Shown here in pieces: positions 26,787-36,174 of a stretch of DNA of 64,000 nucleotides. The stretch lies in NCBI GenBank assembly GCA_029262995.1, contig JAJCYH010000032.1, forward strand, positions 1 to 64,000, in the 5' to 3' direction. Position numbers and translations under genes: made by a program. This DNA comes from Saprospiraceae bacterium (GTDB lineage: Bacteria; Bacteroidota; Bacteroidia; Chitinophagales; Saprospiraceae). The notes beneath the pieces are model-generated. The model saw only the letters and a list, made by a program, of their open reading frames with translations. It searched no databases and had not been told where the DNA came from. How positions within the stretch are numbered: position 1 is the first letter of the stretch; every line of letters begins with the position of its first letter.

Positions 26787-26867
26787 CTTTTAAAATCTAA
26801 ATCCAAGCTGGTTCTAATATTTGAGCCAGCTTTTTTAGTATTAACTGTAAATTTTTGACAACTGCTT
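26784..26867. repeat. 84-bp direct repeat, right copy, with terminator hairpin
   Basis: Matches 16498-16581 in the same orientation, about 92% identical. The hairpin is kept by paired changes: AAGCTGG / CCAGCTT here against AAGCCGG / CCGGCTT on the left. The T run follows (26831-26836). It marks the right edge of the island; 26868-27030 is AT-rich upstream sequence of the metalloprotease gene. Confidence 0.85.
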
Positions 26868-27030
26868 TACATCACTCATCCATTGCTTGGTCTTACTTCT
26901 AAATCCTGAGCTTTAAAGTTTAGATTTGATCCTTATATCATAAGCCAATCCTGGCTTAAATAAAGTACAGATAGTCATTAAAGGGTATTGAAGTCAATAA
27001 ATCACCTTTAAAGTATTTATTGATATTGTA

Positions 27031-28860
27031 ATGCGCATAACTTATCTATTATTTGTTTGGTTAATCATACCGGTGCTTTCTATGGCGCAAAACAATAACA
27101 ATTGCCAAGATGTCTGTATGGAATTTAACTATAGGGGTACCAATCAAGCAATAAGCTTCGAATGGACGCCAGCGGCACTGACAAAATTTAAACCTGACAC
27201 TGAAGCATTTAACCTGGAGATTCCAGTCGCTAATTCAACATTAAAACTTGAATTAAAGGAAATTCAAATTTTTACTGAGGACTTCAACTGTTCTACCAAG
27301 TCGCACAACTTCAAGGAAAAAACATTCTATCCTGCGGCATCAAAACATTATAGCGGTAAAATTGAAGGCAACGAGCAATCTAGCGTAAGCTTAACCGTTA
27401 GAGGGAATAATACCTTCGGAATAATTCATGACGGCGATAATGTTTATAATTTGGCTTATGCGTCAAATCTAAAGAAACACATAATATATAATATTAAGGA
27501 TGTCAATATTCCGTTAGAGTTTAAGTGTGAACAGATTAATAATGAATCTTACATGGATAATATTAGTCAACATTATTCAAAAAGTACAAGCAGTTGCTCA
27601 AATGCCGTTGAGGTGTATTTCGAATGTGATCATGATATGTTTGTTAATTTTTCTTCAGATTCCAATCTGGTAGTCAATTATGTGATTGATTTGTTTACAC
27701 AGCTTAATGTGCTTTACGCAAATGAAGATTTACCAATTTTAATTTCTGGCATTTCTGTTTGGACTTCCCAGGATCCTTACGCAAATGGTCCAAGTGCCTT
27801 ATCTGATTTTCAAACTGCGTTAAACGCAAATGGTTTTAGTGGCGATTTGGCGCACCTATTAACAAATGATAGTGGTACCAATGGGGGAGTGGCTTATGTC
27901 GATGAACTGTGTGGCAATTCGCCTTACGCCTATAGTGATTTGGTTAACAGCACAGAGATATTCCCTGCTTATTCATGGGATGTTCAAGTTGTAGCTCATG
28001 AAATGGGCCATAATTTTGGATCACAACACACCCACGATTGTGTATGGGGACCAATGGGAAATGAACAGATTGATGATTGTGGGAATGTATACGGTACACC
28101 AACTGGAATCTGTTATGATCCCCAAAATCCTGTAATCCCACCATCAGGGGGAACGATAATGAGCTATTGTCATCTGGCACCAGAAGGAATTAATCTTATA
28201 AATGGATTTGGAACCGAGCCTTCAGCATTGATGTATAGTAATTATATAGCATGTAAATGTGATAATTCAACTTGTAATTCTGCAACTGAAATTTCCGTCG
28301 CCGTAAGTAATTATTTCTCAGAACCAAATAATGGCAATGGCGCTTCTAGTCAAAATGCAACTCACGCTGACTGGTTTGTTTTTACGCCACCATCAAATGG
28401 TATTATCAATATTGAATCTTGTGGAGGAGGCAGCGATACGCGAGTCTGGGTATGGCAAGGCAGTTGTGATCAATTGATAATGGAAGCTGTAAGCGATGAT
28501 GATTGTGATATGGGAAATGGTAGTGCATATGCTTCTATGATTGAAGGCTTGATCGTTAATTCTGCTCATACTTATTATATTGAATGGGACGATCGATGGA
28601 GCAGCAATTATTTTGATTGGAACTTTGAATTTATTCCTGATGCGCCAGGTCCCCCTCCTTGCAATGATGAATATCTAATGGCTTCTGGATCTATTACGGA
28701 TACAATACTGCATGCTAAAATGACAATTTACAGCGATGGACACATCATGTCAGGCAGTGAGGTAAACTTTAAAACAGGGTTCTCCATAGATCTGCTACCT
28801 GGTTTCGAAATTGATCTAGGTGCAAGCTTCGATACCCTGTTAGAAGACTGCGATTTATAG
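27031..28860 (+). CDS. Secreted reprolysin-like zinc metalloprotease with 3-coathanger-stack C terminus
   Basis: Protein of 609 residues with a signal peptide (MRITYLLFVWLIIPVLSMAQ). The propeptide region covers about 21-190. The catalytic domain at about 190-415 contains the extended zinc motif HEMGHNFGSQH (323-333), the signature of M12B/reprolysin metzincins, and a later MSYC that supplies the Met-turn. A carbohydrate- or protein-binding-like region follows (about 420-535). The last 65 residues (SGSITDTILHAKMTIYSDGH, SGSEVNFKTGFSIDLLPGFE) match the 3-coathanger-stack domain found at the C termini of surface proteins in Saprospiraceae-like bacteria. It probably acts extracellularly or on the cell surface. 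Confidence 0.9.
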   Translation: MRITYLLFVWLIIPVLSMAQNNNNCQDVCMEFNYRGTNQAISFEWTPAALTKFKPDTEAFNLEIPVANSTLKLELKEIQIFTEDFNCSTKSHNFKEKTFYPAASKHYSGKIEGNEQSSVSLTVRGNNTFGIIHDGDNVYNLAYASNLKKHIIYNIKDVNIPLEFKCEQINNESYMDNISQHYSKSTSSCSNAVEVYFECDHDMFVNFSSDSNLVVNYVIDLFTQLNVLYANEDLPILISGISVWTSQDPYANGPSALSDFQTALNANGFSGDLAHLLTNDSGTNGGVAYVDELCGNSPYAYSDLVNSTEIFPAYSWDVQVVAHEMGHNFGSQHTHDCVWGPMGNEQIDDCGNVYGTPTGICYDPQNPVIPPSGGTIMSYCHLAPEGINLINGFGTEPSALMYSNYIACKCDNSTCNSATEISVAVSNYFSEPNNGNGASSQNATHADWFVFTPPSNGIINIESCGGGSDTRVWVWQGSCDQLIMEAVSDDDCDMGNGSAYASMIEGLIVNSAHTYYIEWDDRWSSNYFDWNFEFIPDAPGPPPCNDEYLMASGSITDTILHAKMTIYSDGHIMSGSEVNFKTGFSIDLLPGFEIDLGASFDTLLEDCDL

Positions 28861-28940
28861 CCGTCAAACGCATATTTTACATTTCAACATCGCTTTGGAT
28901 AGCTAATGCATTAAATAGTTTTTTGTTTGCGAAAAGTCCT

Positions 28941-28948
28941 TACTTTTG
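28941..28948 (+). promoter_or_regulatory. Bacteroidota -7 promoter element before cysD
   Basis: TACTTTTG fits the TAnnTTTG consensus of the Bacteroidota primary sigma factor. A TTTG lies upstream at 28922-28925, but the 15-base spacing is shorter than the usual 19 or so, so the -33 element is doubtful. It is 36 bp before the cysD start. Confidence 0.4.
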
Positions 28949-28984
28949 TGCTTTATTTTCACATTTGAAAATTATAGTAGTCAA

Positions 28985-29887
28985 ATGAATTATAGCCTAA
29001 ATCATATTAAGGAATTAGAATCTGAGTCCATCTTTATATTAAGAGAAGTAGCTGCACAATTTGAAAACCCTGTTCTGATGTTTTCTGGTGGTAAAGATTC
29101 AATATTGATGGTCTATCTTGCCTATAAGGCTTTCTATCCAGCGAAAATTCCATTTCCATTATTGCATATTGATACGGGGCACAATTTTCCTGAAACCATT
29201 GAATACAGAGACCAATTGGTTGAAAAGTTTAATGCCAAATTAATTGTTGGTTCCGTTCAGGATGCTATTGATAAAAAATTGGTTTCTGAGGAAAAAGGAT
29301 TTAACGCCTCAAGAAATGCACTGCAAACCGTAGTATTATTAGATGAACTGGAAAAAGGGAAATATGATGCAGCACTCGGTGGAGCGCGTAGAGATGAAGA
29401 AAAAGCTAGAGCAAAGGAAAGATTCTTTTCACACCGAGATGAATTTGGTCAGTGGGATCCTAAAAATCAAAGACCGGAACTTTGGAATCTATTTAATGGC
29501 AACCATCAATTGGGTGAGCACTTTCGAATATTTCCGATAAGCAATTGGACCGAACTTGATGTTTGGCAATATCTAGCCTCTGAAAATGTTCCATTACCTT
29601 CTTTGTACTTTTCTCATCAACGTGATGTATTGGAACGTGACGGTACACTTCTTGCAGATTGCGATTATATTGAAAAGAGACCTAACGAAAAAGTATATAA
29701 GGAAACGGTTAGATGTAGAACAATTGGTGACATGACCTGCACCGGAGTATGGAAGTCAGACGCTAAAACGATAGAAGATATTATTGCGGAAGTGTCAACA
29801 ACCAGATTAACAGAAAGAGGGGGAAGAACGGATGACAAGCGCTCTGAAACCAGTATGGAAGATAGAAAAAAGCAAGGTTACTTTTAG
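28985..29887 (+). CDS. cysD: Sulfate adenylyltransferase subunit 2
   Basis: Protein of 300 residues, about the same length as E. coli CysD (302). The PP-loop SGGKDS is in PVLMFSGGKDSILM near residue 35; other family landmarks are HIDTGHNFPETIEYRD, GARRDEEKARAKER and RCRTIGDMTCTG. It forms APS from sulfate and ATP together with CysN. I chose ATG 28985; the earlier TTG at 28946 would add 13 hydrophobic residues over the promoter element. cysN follows after 29 bp. No assimilatory APS/PAPS reductase is nearby, so the APS may feed sulfotransferases. Confidence 0.95.
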   Translation: MNYSLNHIKELESESIFILREVAAQFENPVLMFSGGKDSILMVYLAYKAFYPAKIPFPLLHIDTGHNFPETIEYRDQLVEKFNAKLIVGSVQDAIDKKLVSEEKGFNASRNALQTVVLLDELEKGKYDAALGGARRDEEKARAKERFFSHRDEFGQWDPKNQRPELWNLFNGNHQLGEHFRIFPISNWTELDVWQYLASENVPLPSLYFSHQRDVLERDGTLLADCDYIEKRPNEKVYKETVRCRTIGDMTCTGVWKSDAKTIEDIIAEVSTTRLTERGGRTDDKRSETSMEDRKKQGYF

Positions 29888-29916
29888 TAGGATAAATTTA
29901 AAGACAGAATTGAGAT

Positions 29917-31185
29917 ATGAGCACAGATCAAAATACAAATAGTGAATTATTAAGATTTACAACAGCCGGTTCGGTAGATGATGGAAAGTCTACACTTATT
30001 GGTAGATTGCTTTATGACAGTAAATCTATTTTTCAGGATCAGTATGATCAAATTAAGCTGGTAAGTGAAAAAAGAGGTGAAGAAGGTGTTAACTTGGCTT
30101 TGCTTACAGATGGATTAAAATCAGAACGCGAACAAGGCATTACGATAGATGTTGCTTATAGATATTTTGCAACACCGAAAAGGAAATTTATAATTGCTGA
30201 CACTCCAGGACATACCCAATATACAAGGAATATGGTTACTGGCGCTTCCACAGCAAACGTCGCTCTTGTGCTTATCGATGCTCGTGTTGGCGTAGTGGAA
30301 CAGACCCGTAGGCATGCCATCATAGCTTCCTTGCTACAAATTCCGCATTTGGTCGTTTGTATAAACAAAATGGATCTTGTTGATTATGACGAAGGTATCT
30401 ACAATAAAATCCAGGATGATTTTGAGAAATTTGCGGCAAAACTAGATGTGATTGACGTTCACTTTATTCCTATTTCAGCTTTAATTGGTGATAATGTCGT
30501 TAACAGATCCGGAAAAACGCCTTGGTACGATGGACCTACTCTGATGTATTATCTCGAAAATGTTCATATCGCAAGTGACCATAACTTTATAGATTCAAGA
30601 TTTCCAATACAAACCGTTATAAGACCTTATAATGATGACTATCATGATTTTAGGGGTTATGCAGGTCGTATGGCGGGCGGTGTTCTAAAGAAAGGCGATG
30701 AAGTAATGCTCCTTCCATCAGGATTTACAAGTAAGGTTAAAAAAATATTGGGCCCATCAGGAGAGCTAGAGCAAACATTTCCTCCCGAATCGGTTACTGT
30801 ATTACTGGAAGATGACTATGATTTGGGAAGAGGCGATATGATCGTGAGGAGTAATAATAAGCCAACAGTAACGCAAGATATTGAATTAATGATAGTTTGG
30901 TTTGATCATAATCTTCCCCTACAAGAAAAAGGCAAATACTTGCTTATGCATACCACGCAACAGGTAAAATGTATAGTCAAGGAAATTAGATACAAATTGG
31001 ATATTAACACATTGCATAGGAATCAGGAAGACCGTGAAATTCAGATGAATGATGTTGCTAGGGTAGTTATTCGAACAACTAAGCCAATCTTCGTTGATTC
31101 TTATCGGAAAAACAGGATTACGGGATCTATTATCTTAATCGATGAAGGGAACAACAATACAATTGGAGCAGGAATGGTAATCTAA
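29917..31185 (+). CDS. cysN: Sulfate adenylyltransferase subunit 1 (GTPase)
   Basis: Protein of 422 residues. G motifs are complete: SVDDGKSTLIGRLL (G1), ITIDVAYR (G2), DTPGH (G3), NKMD (G4) and a G5-like SALIGDNV. EF-Tu-like domains 2 and 3 follow. It couples GTP hydrolysis to APS formation by CysD. There is no fused APS kinase domain (some CysN proteins are CysNC), so PAPS must be made by a kinase elsewhere. Confidence 0.95.
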   Translation: MSTDQNTNSELLRFTTAGSVDDGKSTLIGRLLYDSKSIFQDQYDQIKLVSEKRGEEGVNLALLTDGLKSEREQGITIDVAYRYFATPKRKFIIADTPGHTQYTRNMVTGASTANVALVLIDARVGVVEQTRRHAIIASLLQIPHLVVCINKMDLVDYDEGIYNKIQDDFEKFAAKLDVIDVHFIPISALIGDNVVNRSGKTPWYDGPTLMYYLENVHIASDHNFIDSRFPIQTVIRPYNDDYHDFRGYAGRMAGGVLKKGDEVMLLPSGFTSKVKKILGPSGELEQTFPPESVTVLLEDDYDLGRGDMIVRSNNKPTVTQDIELMIVWFDHNLPLQEKGKYLLMHTTQQVKCIVKEIRYKLDINTLHRNQEDREIQMNDVARVVIRTTKPIFVDSYRKNRITGSIILIDEGNNNTIGAGMVI

Positions 31186-31202
31186 AGATAATTGCTTATT
31201 GA

Positions 31203-31221
31203 TTTTGCCTTAAAGGCAAAA
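31203..31221. repeat. Short perfect dyad between convergent genes
   Basis: TTTTGCC-TTAAA-GGCAAAA is a perfect 7-bp dyad between cysN (plus) and the OB-fold gene (minus). The T run precedes and A run follows the stem on both strands, so it lacks the normal terminator polarity; a weak bidirectional terminator is possible. Confidence 0.35.
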
Positions 31222-31237
31222 AATATTAAGAGATTGA

Positions 31238-31645
31238 TTATTCAACTAGCACGCACTTGTTCATCATTACGACTCCACTTAAGAAGCCATTGCACTGGCC
31301 TTTTACTTTGATTTGGTCACCTACTGACAACTTATTCTTTGGATTTTCTTCAAGGGTACATAATACGCCATCAAATTGATCTTCAACATCAAGAATAATT
31401 ACGGTTGATTCTTGTTCATCTTTTGAAACAGCAAGAATTTTACCTTCTACTTGAATAATTTTACCATTGTATAAATTATTAGACTTCTGCTCATTTGATT
31501 CAAAATCGTTGAATAAATCTATAGCACTAATTGTTATTTCTGCCTCTTTATTTTTGGAGCTTGCTTTTGGTATATTCAAAAATACCAATGTACCAACAAC
31601 AGCGACAGCAATGATGCCTAAAAGAGTATAGATTAACTTTTTCAT
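31238..31645 (-). CDS. Membrane-anchored OB-fold protein (tRNA_anti-like family)
   Basis: Protein of 135 residues. One N-terminal membrane helix (LIYTLLGIIAVAVVGTLVFL) is followed by a small helical segment (ISAIDLFNDFESNEQKSNNL) and a beta-barrel with YNGKIIQVEGKILAVSKD and LSVGDQIKVKGQCNGF. The helix, then K-(I/V)-Q-V-x-G, and the final GQCxGF-x-xDVV-like end are those of the small OB-fold tRNA_anti-like proteins of Bacteroidota. Molecular role unknown. It forms an operon with the YceI-like gene 14 bp upstream. Confidence 0.75.
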   Translation of the reverse strand: MKKLIYTLLGIIAVAVVGTLVFLNIPKASSKNKEAEITISAIDLFNDFESNEQKSNNLYNGKIIQVEGKILAVSKDEQESTVIILDVEDQFDGVLCTLEENPKNKLSVGDQIKVKGQCNGFLSGVVMMNKCVLVE

Positions 31646-31659
31646 GCTTTTCTATTTTA

Positions 31660-32256
31660 TTACCAGTTTCTTAATGTGTATTTAGCCGTGAGATCTATTT
31701 GGATGTCTCTATCCACACCAAAGGAATCGGTCGATACATTTACAATATCGGGTAGCTTTTGATCGATTATCTGATTAAGTTTTACCATACTTTTCTCTTC
31801 TATCCGCATGACAAACATTGAGCTCGCAGTAAATCCACCATTGCCATCAGATTCTATAATACCATCAGCACTTGTAATCCTTTTTTCATCCCAAAGATAT
31901 AAGGTGCCCTTGACCAAAACCTTGTATTCAGCAACTCTTGATAAATCTAAATTTTTCAAGCCGATAATATTTCCTTCAAATCTAAATTTGGGATATTGAT
32001 TGACATTAATCCGATCACTGTTAAATACGCGGTCTAAGGCACCCAATTTAAATTCAAAAGATTTTAGAAGTCCTTCAAATCTAACATCACTGGTATTTAA
32101 ATCAATTGTGCTTATGGTTTGGTAGTTATCAGCCTCAATATTCTTTATATTATTTTGAGATCTAACATGAACATGTCCAGTGCGCGTGTAATATACCTGA
32201 GCGTTTAATTGAACAAAGGCAATTATTATGAAAAAAAAGCTAAGGAAGAGTCTCAT
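31660..32256 (-). CDS. YceI-like exported lipid-binding protein
   Basis: Protein of 198 residues with a signal peptide (MRLFLSFFFIIIAFVQLNAQ). The mature part follows the YceI lipocalin-like pattern: TSDVRFEGLLKSFEFK, a short DRVFNSDRINVNQYPKFRFE helix-strand segment, and VLVKGTLYLWDEKRITSADG. YceI proteins bind isoprenoid or other hydrophobic ligands in the periplasm. The ligand here is unknown. First gene of a two-gene unit with the OB-fold protein. Confidence 0.75.
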   Translation of the reverse strand: MRLFLSFFFIIIAFVQLNAQVYYTRTGHVHVRSQNNIKNIEADNYQTISTIDLNTSDVRFEGLLKSFEFKLGALDRVFNSDRINVNQYPKFRFEGNIIGLKNLDLSRVAEYKVLVKGTLYLWDEKRITSADGIIESDGNGGFTASSMFVMRIEEKSMVKLNQIIDQKLPDIVNVSTDSFGVDRDIQIDLTAKYTLRNW

Positions 32257-32405
32257 CTATAGTTGTTGTTGTATATATATCAATTAAATTTAATATAATC
32301 TTATGACTAAATTAATCATTTAAATATTCGAGTCTCCCTCTATTAACGAAATTTAAAAGACATTTAATATCAATAATCTTAAAATAATAGCTTTGTAAGG
32401 AGTTA

Positions 32406-33578
32406 TTAGGCTTTTCGGCGGTTGACTTTTTCCCAAATTACATTGTTTTTATTGGAAATAAAATCATAGAATCCGGCCAGTAATGCGAAATTCATAAATA
32501 TAAAGTAGAACGGGATATAGAGAAATTTATATTTGGTTACTGCTGATCTAAATAGGAAACCAAGCAAAGCAATGGCATAGAATAATATTTGAAGCGTAAG
32601 CACGATCGTATAGAAGCATCCACTGAGGTTTAAATTGCTAATCAGCAAGAGTACTAAAGCTATGGGAGCGACGAACCATCTGAATATCCTATTAGAAATA
32701 TATTGAAACAAAAACTTCAAATGCTTTATAGAATATATTTCAGTTAGTGATATGATTGTCTTATAAGCACCACTTGCAATCCTTCTTTTTCTTTTGAATT
32801 CATCCCTAAGTGAAAGTGAGGAATATTCAGTAGCATAGGCTAAGGGCTCATATACATTGCGGTAAGCTTTTAGCACAATTAACATGGACAAATAGAAATC
32901 TTCAATGGAAATGGATTTTGGAACTGGCGAGTAAAGGCTCTTTCGAATAGCAAACAATTCACCTGGTGATCCAACTGTAGAGTAAAAATCCGACTCCATT
33001 TTTTTGAGGAATGATTCATACTTCCAATACATTCCCTCGCCAGAACTTACCACCTTATCCTCTCCTTCAACAATAATTTTCTTTTCTCCTGTAACCACAC
33101 CTACCTTGGGATCTTCAAAATGGGCCATTAAATATTGCAGTGACATTTCATTAATGGAAGTGTTGCAATCGTTGAAAACGACAAACGCTCCACTTAATAA
33201 ATTAATCACCCTGTTAACTGCATGCTGTTTCCCTTTCCTTACCGGTTGATAATATAGCTTTATAAGGGTGGGGTGTTGTTCAATATATTTTAGGATAATC
33301 GAGTTGGTGTTATCGTCCGAACCGTCAGTGACAAATACAATTTCATATTTGTTTCTTGGATAGTTTAGATTAAGCAAATTAACAATCTTATCTTCTATGA
33401 AGTCCTCTTCGTTATAACAAGCGACAAGAATAGATGTCATTGGGGTATAGGAAAGACTTTTTTTAAATGTGACTGGGGTCTTATAAATTTGATTTATAAG
33501 CCATAGAATTACGCCATAAAAAACATAGGTATACAATACAAGGATAAGAGATAGCCAAAATAGGGTAGAGAAAGGCAA
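32406..33578 (-). CDS. Membrane glycosyltransferase family 2
   Basis: Protein of 390 residues: one N-terminal membrane helix (about 5-27), a GT-A domain with TSILVACYNEEDFIEDKI, FVTDGSDDNT (nucleotide-sugar Asp), VVFNDCNTSI (the DxD-like metal site) and SIEDFYLSMLI plus KRRIASGAYK (QxxRW-like acceptor region), then three C-terminal membrane helices (about 295-375). This is the processive-type GT2 layout. It is the last gene of the rfb group, 11 bp behind rfbA, and probably extends a surface glycan. Sugar specificity cannot be read. Confidence 0.85.
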   Translation of the reverse strand: MPFSTLFWLSLILVLYTYVFYGVILWLINQIYKTPVTFKKSLSYTPMTSILVACYNEEDFIEDKIVNLLNLNYPRNKYEIVFVTDGSDDNTNSIILKYIEQHPTLIKLYYQPVRKGKQHAVNRVINLLSGAFVVFNDCNTSINEMSLQYLMAHFEDPKVGVVTGEKKIIVEGEDKVVSSGEGMYWKYESFLKKMESDFYSTVGSPGELFAIRKSLYSPVPKSISIEDFYLSMLIVLKAYRNVYEPLAYATEYSSLSLRDEFKRKRRIASGAYKTIISLTEIYSIKHLKFLFQYISNRIFRWFVAPIALVLLLISNLNLSGCFYTIVLTLQILFYAIALLGFLFRSAVTKYKFLYIPFYFIFMNFALLAGFYDFISNKNNVIWEKVNRRKA

Positions 33579-33589
33579 TATAAAAATAT

Positions 33590-34456
33590 TTAATTTGCTA
33601 ATAACCTCATCAAGTAATCGCCATATCCACTCTTTATCATTGGTGTTGCAATTTCCTTAAGCTGATCAGCTGAAATAAAACCTTTGCGATAAGCAACCTC
33701 TTCAATGCATCCTATTTTGTAGTCTTGCCTTTGTTCGATTACTCTTATATATTCAGATGCGGCGGCTAGTGCTTCAAAGGTTCCGGTATCTAGCCATGCC
33801 GTACCTCTGTTCATCACTGTTACAGATAAATCATTATCATTTAGGTAAACACGATTTAAGTCGGTTATTTCATATTCACCTCTTGCAGAGGGTTTTAATT
33901 GCTTGGCCTTCTCAACGACAGTGTTGTCATAATAATACAGTCCTGGAACAGCGTATCTTGATTTGGGTGATTTTGGTTTTTCTTCTAGGGAGATTACCTT
34001 ATTCTCCTCGTCAAACTCAACAACGCCATATCTTTCAGGGTCATGAACTCTGTATGCAAATACTTGTGCTCCTTTTATAAGTCGACTAGATTCCATGAGT
34101 TGAGAAGTTAGTCCTGTGCCATAAAATATATTATCGCCTAGGATTAGGCAGCAACTGTCTCCACCTATGAAGTCTGCACCAATGACAAAAGCTTGAGCCA
34201 GACCGTTTGGAACCTCTTGGATGGCGAAGGTAAATTGACAACCTAAGTTAGAACCATCACCAAGTAGTTTTTGAAAGGAGGCATTGTCTTCAGGAGTTGT
34301 AATGATTAATATATCACGAATACCTGATAGCATAAGAACGGACAATGGATAATAGATCATTGGTTTATCATAAATGGGCATTAATTGCTTTGAAATGGCT
34401 TTGGTAATCGGATATAGCCTTGTCCCTGAACCTCCTGCTAAAATAATACCTTTCAT
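33590..34456 (-). CDS. rfbA: Glucose-1-phosphate thymidylyltransferase
   Basis: Protein of 288 residues, standard family length. The nucleotide-binding loop [11 protein letters not shown] opens the protein (about 7-17); [39 protein letters not shown] and [10 protein letters not shown] are all present. It makes dTDP-glucose from dTTP and glucose-1-phosphate. rfbC lies 15 bp upstream and rfbB just before that. Confidence 0.96.
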   Translation of the reverse strand: MKGIILAGGSGTRLYPITKAISKQLMPIYDKPMIYYPLSVLMLSGIRDILIITTPEDNASFQKLLGDGSNLGCQFTFAIQEVPNGLAQAFVIGADFIGGDSCCLILGDNIFYGTGLTSQLMESSRLIKGAQVFAYRVHDPERYGVVEFDEENKVISLEEKPKSPKSRYAVPGLYYYDNTVVEKAKQLKPSARGEYEITDLNRVYLNDNDLSVTVMNRGTAWLDTGTFEALAAASEYIRVIEQRQDYKIGCIEEVAYRKGFISADQLKEIATPMIKSGYGDYLMRLLAN

Positions 34457-34471
34457 CTTACTATATTTTGC

Positions 34472-35032
34472 TTATTCGAAATCGGGTTTTTTCGCATACT
34501 CCCGAAACGATTGTAAAGATGCGTCTTTTTGGGATAAGAGCAAATTGGCTGTATGCATTTCCCATTTAATGGCCAGTTCAGGATCATCCCATTTTATTCC
34601 AGAGTCGGATGGGGGATGATACATATTATCTATTTTGTAATTGAAAATGCCAAATTCACTTAGAGTGAGAAAAGCATGTGCAAAACCTCTTGGAATGAAC
34701 AATTGGTGTTTGTTGTCTTCACTTAGAATATAGCTTTCCCACTGTCCAAATGTAGGAGATGAACTTCTAATATCAACAATAACATCTTGCACGACACCTT
34801 TGATGACGCGCACCAATTTAGCTTGCGTGTAGGGTGGCTTTTGAAAGTGCAGTCCACGCAAACTGCCTTTAAAAGAGCCTGACTCATTGTCTTGAATGAA
34901 ATCCACTTCTATGCCAGTAGCTTCTTTGAATTTTTGTGCATTGTAAGCTTCTATAAAAAAGCCGCGCGTATCTTTAAAAACCCTAGGTTTGATCAGAAAT
35001 GCGCCTTCAAGTTTGGACTTTTCAATCTCCAT
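34472..35032 (-). CDS. rfbC: dTDP-4-dehydrorhamnose 3,5-epimerase
   Basis: Cupin enzyme of 186 residues. Landmarks are FKDTRGFFIEAYN, FIQDNESGSFKGSLRGLHFQ (with the catalytic His), KLVRVIKGVVQDVIVDIR, and the Tyr region FIPRGFAHAFLTLSE. It epimerises C3 and C5 of dTDP-4-keto-6-deoxyglucose. The stop is directly adjacent to the rfbB... rfbC start (no intergenic gap to rfbB). No rfbD is found in the window, so the product need not be rhamnose; rfbC may act on a deoxy derivative. Confidence 0.94.
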   Translation of the reverse strand: MEIEKSKLEGAFLIKPRVFKDTRGFFIEAYNAQKFKEATGIEVDFIQDNESGSFKGSLRGLHFQKPPYTQAKLVRVIKGVVQDVIVDIRSSSPTFGQWESYILSEDNKHQLFIPRGFAHAFLTLSEFGIFNYKIDNMYHPPSDSGIKWDDPELAIKWEMHTANLLLSQKDASLQSFREYAKKPDFE

Positions 35033-36091
35033 TTATCTATGGCTGTATTGTTGTTTGTAATAATCACGGTATTTGCCACTTGTCACATGATCAAGCCATT
35101 CCGTGTTTTCAAGATACCAATCAATTGTTTTGCTGAGCCCTTCTTCAAACTGGAGTGAAGGTACCCATCCCAATTCATTCTTGATTTTGGTGGTGTCGAT
35201 AGCGTAGCGCAGGTCATGGCCTGCCCGATCTTTGACATAGGTAATCAGCTTTTCAGAACTACCGATTTTGCGGCCCAGCTTTTCATCTGTTAATTTGATC
35301 AATATTTTAATGAGATCGATATTCTTCCATTCGTTGTGTCCCCCGATGTTGTAGGTTTGGCCAAGTTTTCCTTGATGTAAAATGTCATCTATGGCTTTTG
35401 CATGATCCTCTACATACAACCAATCTCTGACATTCACCCCTTCACCATATACGGGTAGAGGCTTATTGTTGATGATATTGTTGATGAAAAGTGGTATCAA
35501 TTTTTCAGGAAACTGGTAGGGACCATAGTTGTTGGAGCAATTTGATATAACGACAGGCATCTTGTAAGTATGGTGCCAGGCTCTTACCAAGTGATCGCTG
35601 CTGGCCTTGGAAGCGGAGTAGGGGCTTCTTGGGTCGTAAGCGGTGGTTTCATAAAAGAAGCCGATATCTCCCAGGGATCCATACACTTCATCGGTGGATA
35701 CATGGTAGAAGAGTTTGTTTTCGAAGTCTCCATTCCAATACTCTTTGGCAGCTTGCAGGAGATTTGATGTACCGAGCACATTGGTTTTTATAAAGACTAA
35801 GGGATCTGTTATTGATCGATCTACATGAGACTCGGCAGCCAGATGAATGATATGAGTGATATTATATTTCTTGAAGACTTCTCTCATGGTCTCGAGATCT
35901 CGAATGTCTGCTTTAACGAAACTGTAGTTTGCTTTTTCTTCGATGTCTTTAATATTTTCCAGGTTACCGGCATAGGTCAACAGGTCCAGGTTAATGATAT
36001 TGTAATCAGGATAATGCTCGACGAATCTTCGTACAACATGAGAACCTATAAATCCGGCGCCGCCGGTGATGAGGATGTTTTTATGTGACAT
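35033..36091 (-). CDS. rfbB: dTDP-glucose 4,6-dehydratase
   Basis: Extended SDR enzyme of 352 residues. The NAD loop GGAGFIGSHVVRRF (about 8-21), the active-site STDEVYGSLG and YSASKASSDH (Tyr-x3-Lys), and the substrate region NNYGPYQFPEKLIPLFI are typical. It makes dTDP-4-keto-6-deoxyglucose, the branch point for deoxysugars. The base composition of rfbB/rfbC is somewhat more GC-rich than the flanking genes, as if acquired or exchanged as a block. Confidence 0.96.
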   Translation of the reverse strand: MSHKNILITGGAGFIGSHVVRRFVEHYPDYNIINLDLLTYAGNLENIKDIEEKANYSFVKADIRDLETMREVFKKYNITHIIHLAAESHVDRSITDPLVFIKTNVLGTSNLLQAAKEYWNGDFENKLFYHVSTDEVYGSLGDIGFFYETTAYDPRSPYSASKASSDHLVRAWHHTYKMPVVISNCSNNYGPYQFPEKLIPLFINNIINNKPLPVYGEGVNVRDWLYVEDHAKAIDDILHQGKLGQTYNIGGHNEWKNIDLIKILIKLTDEKLGRKIGSSEKLITYVKDRAGHDLRYAIDTTKIKNELGWVPSLQFEEGLSKTIDWYLENTEWLDHVTSGKYRDYYKQQYSHR

Positions 36092-36174
36092 GTTTAAGTC
36101 TTTAATCCCTGAAAAGAATAGGGGTATTAAAAATTATTGTATTCTTAAAGAATATGTAAACCAAAATTATAGAA

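Noticed and set aside
31203-31221. Standard bidirectional terminator
   Set aside because: The stem is flanked by T before and A after on both strands, the reverse of terminator polarity.
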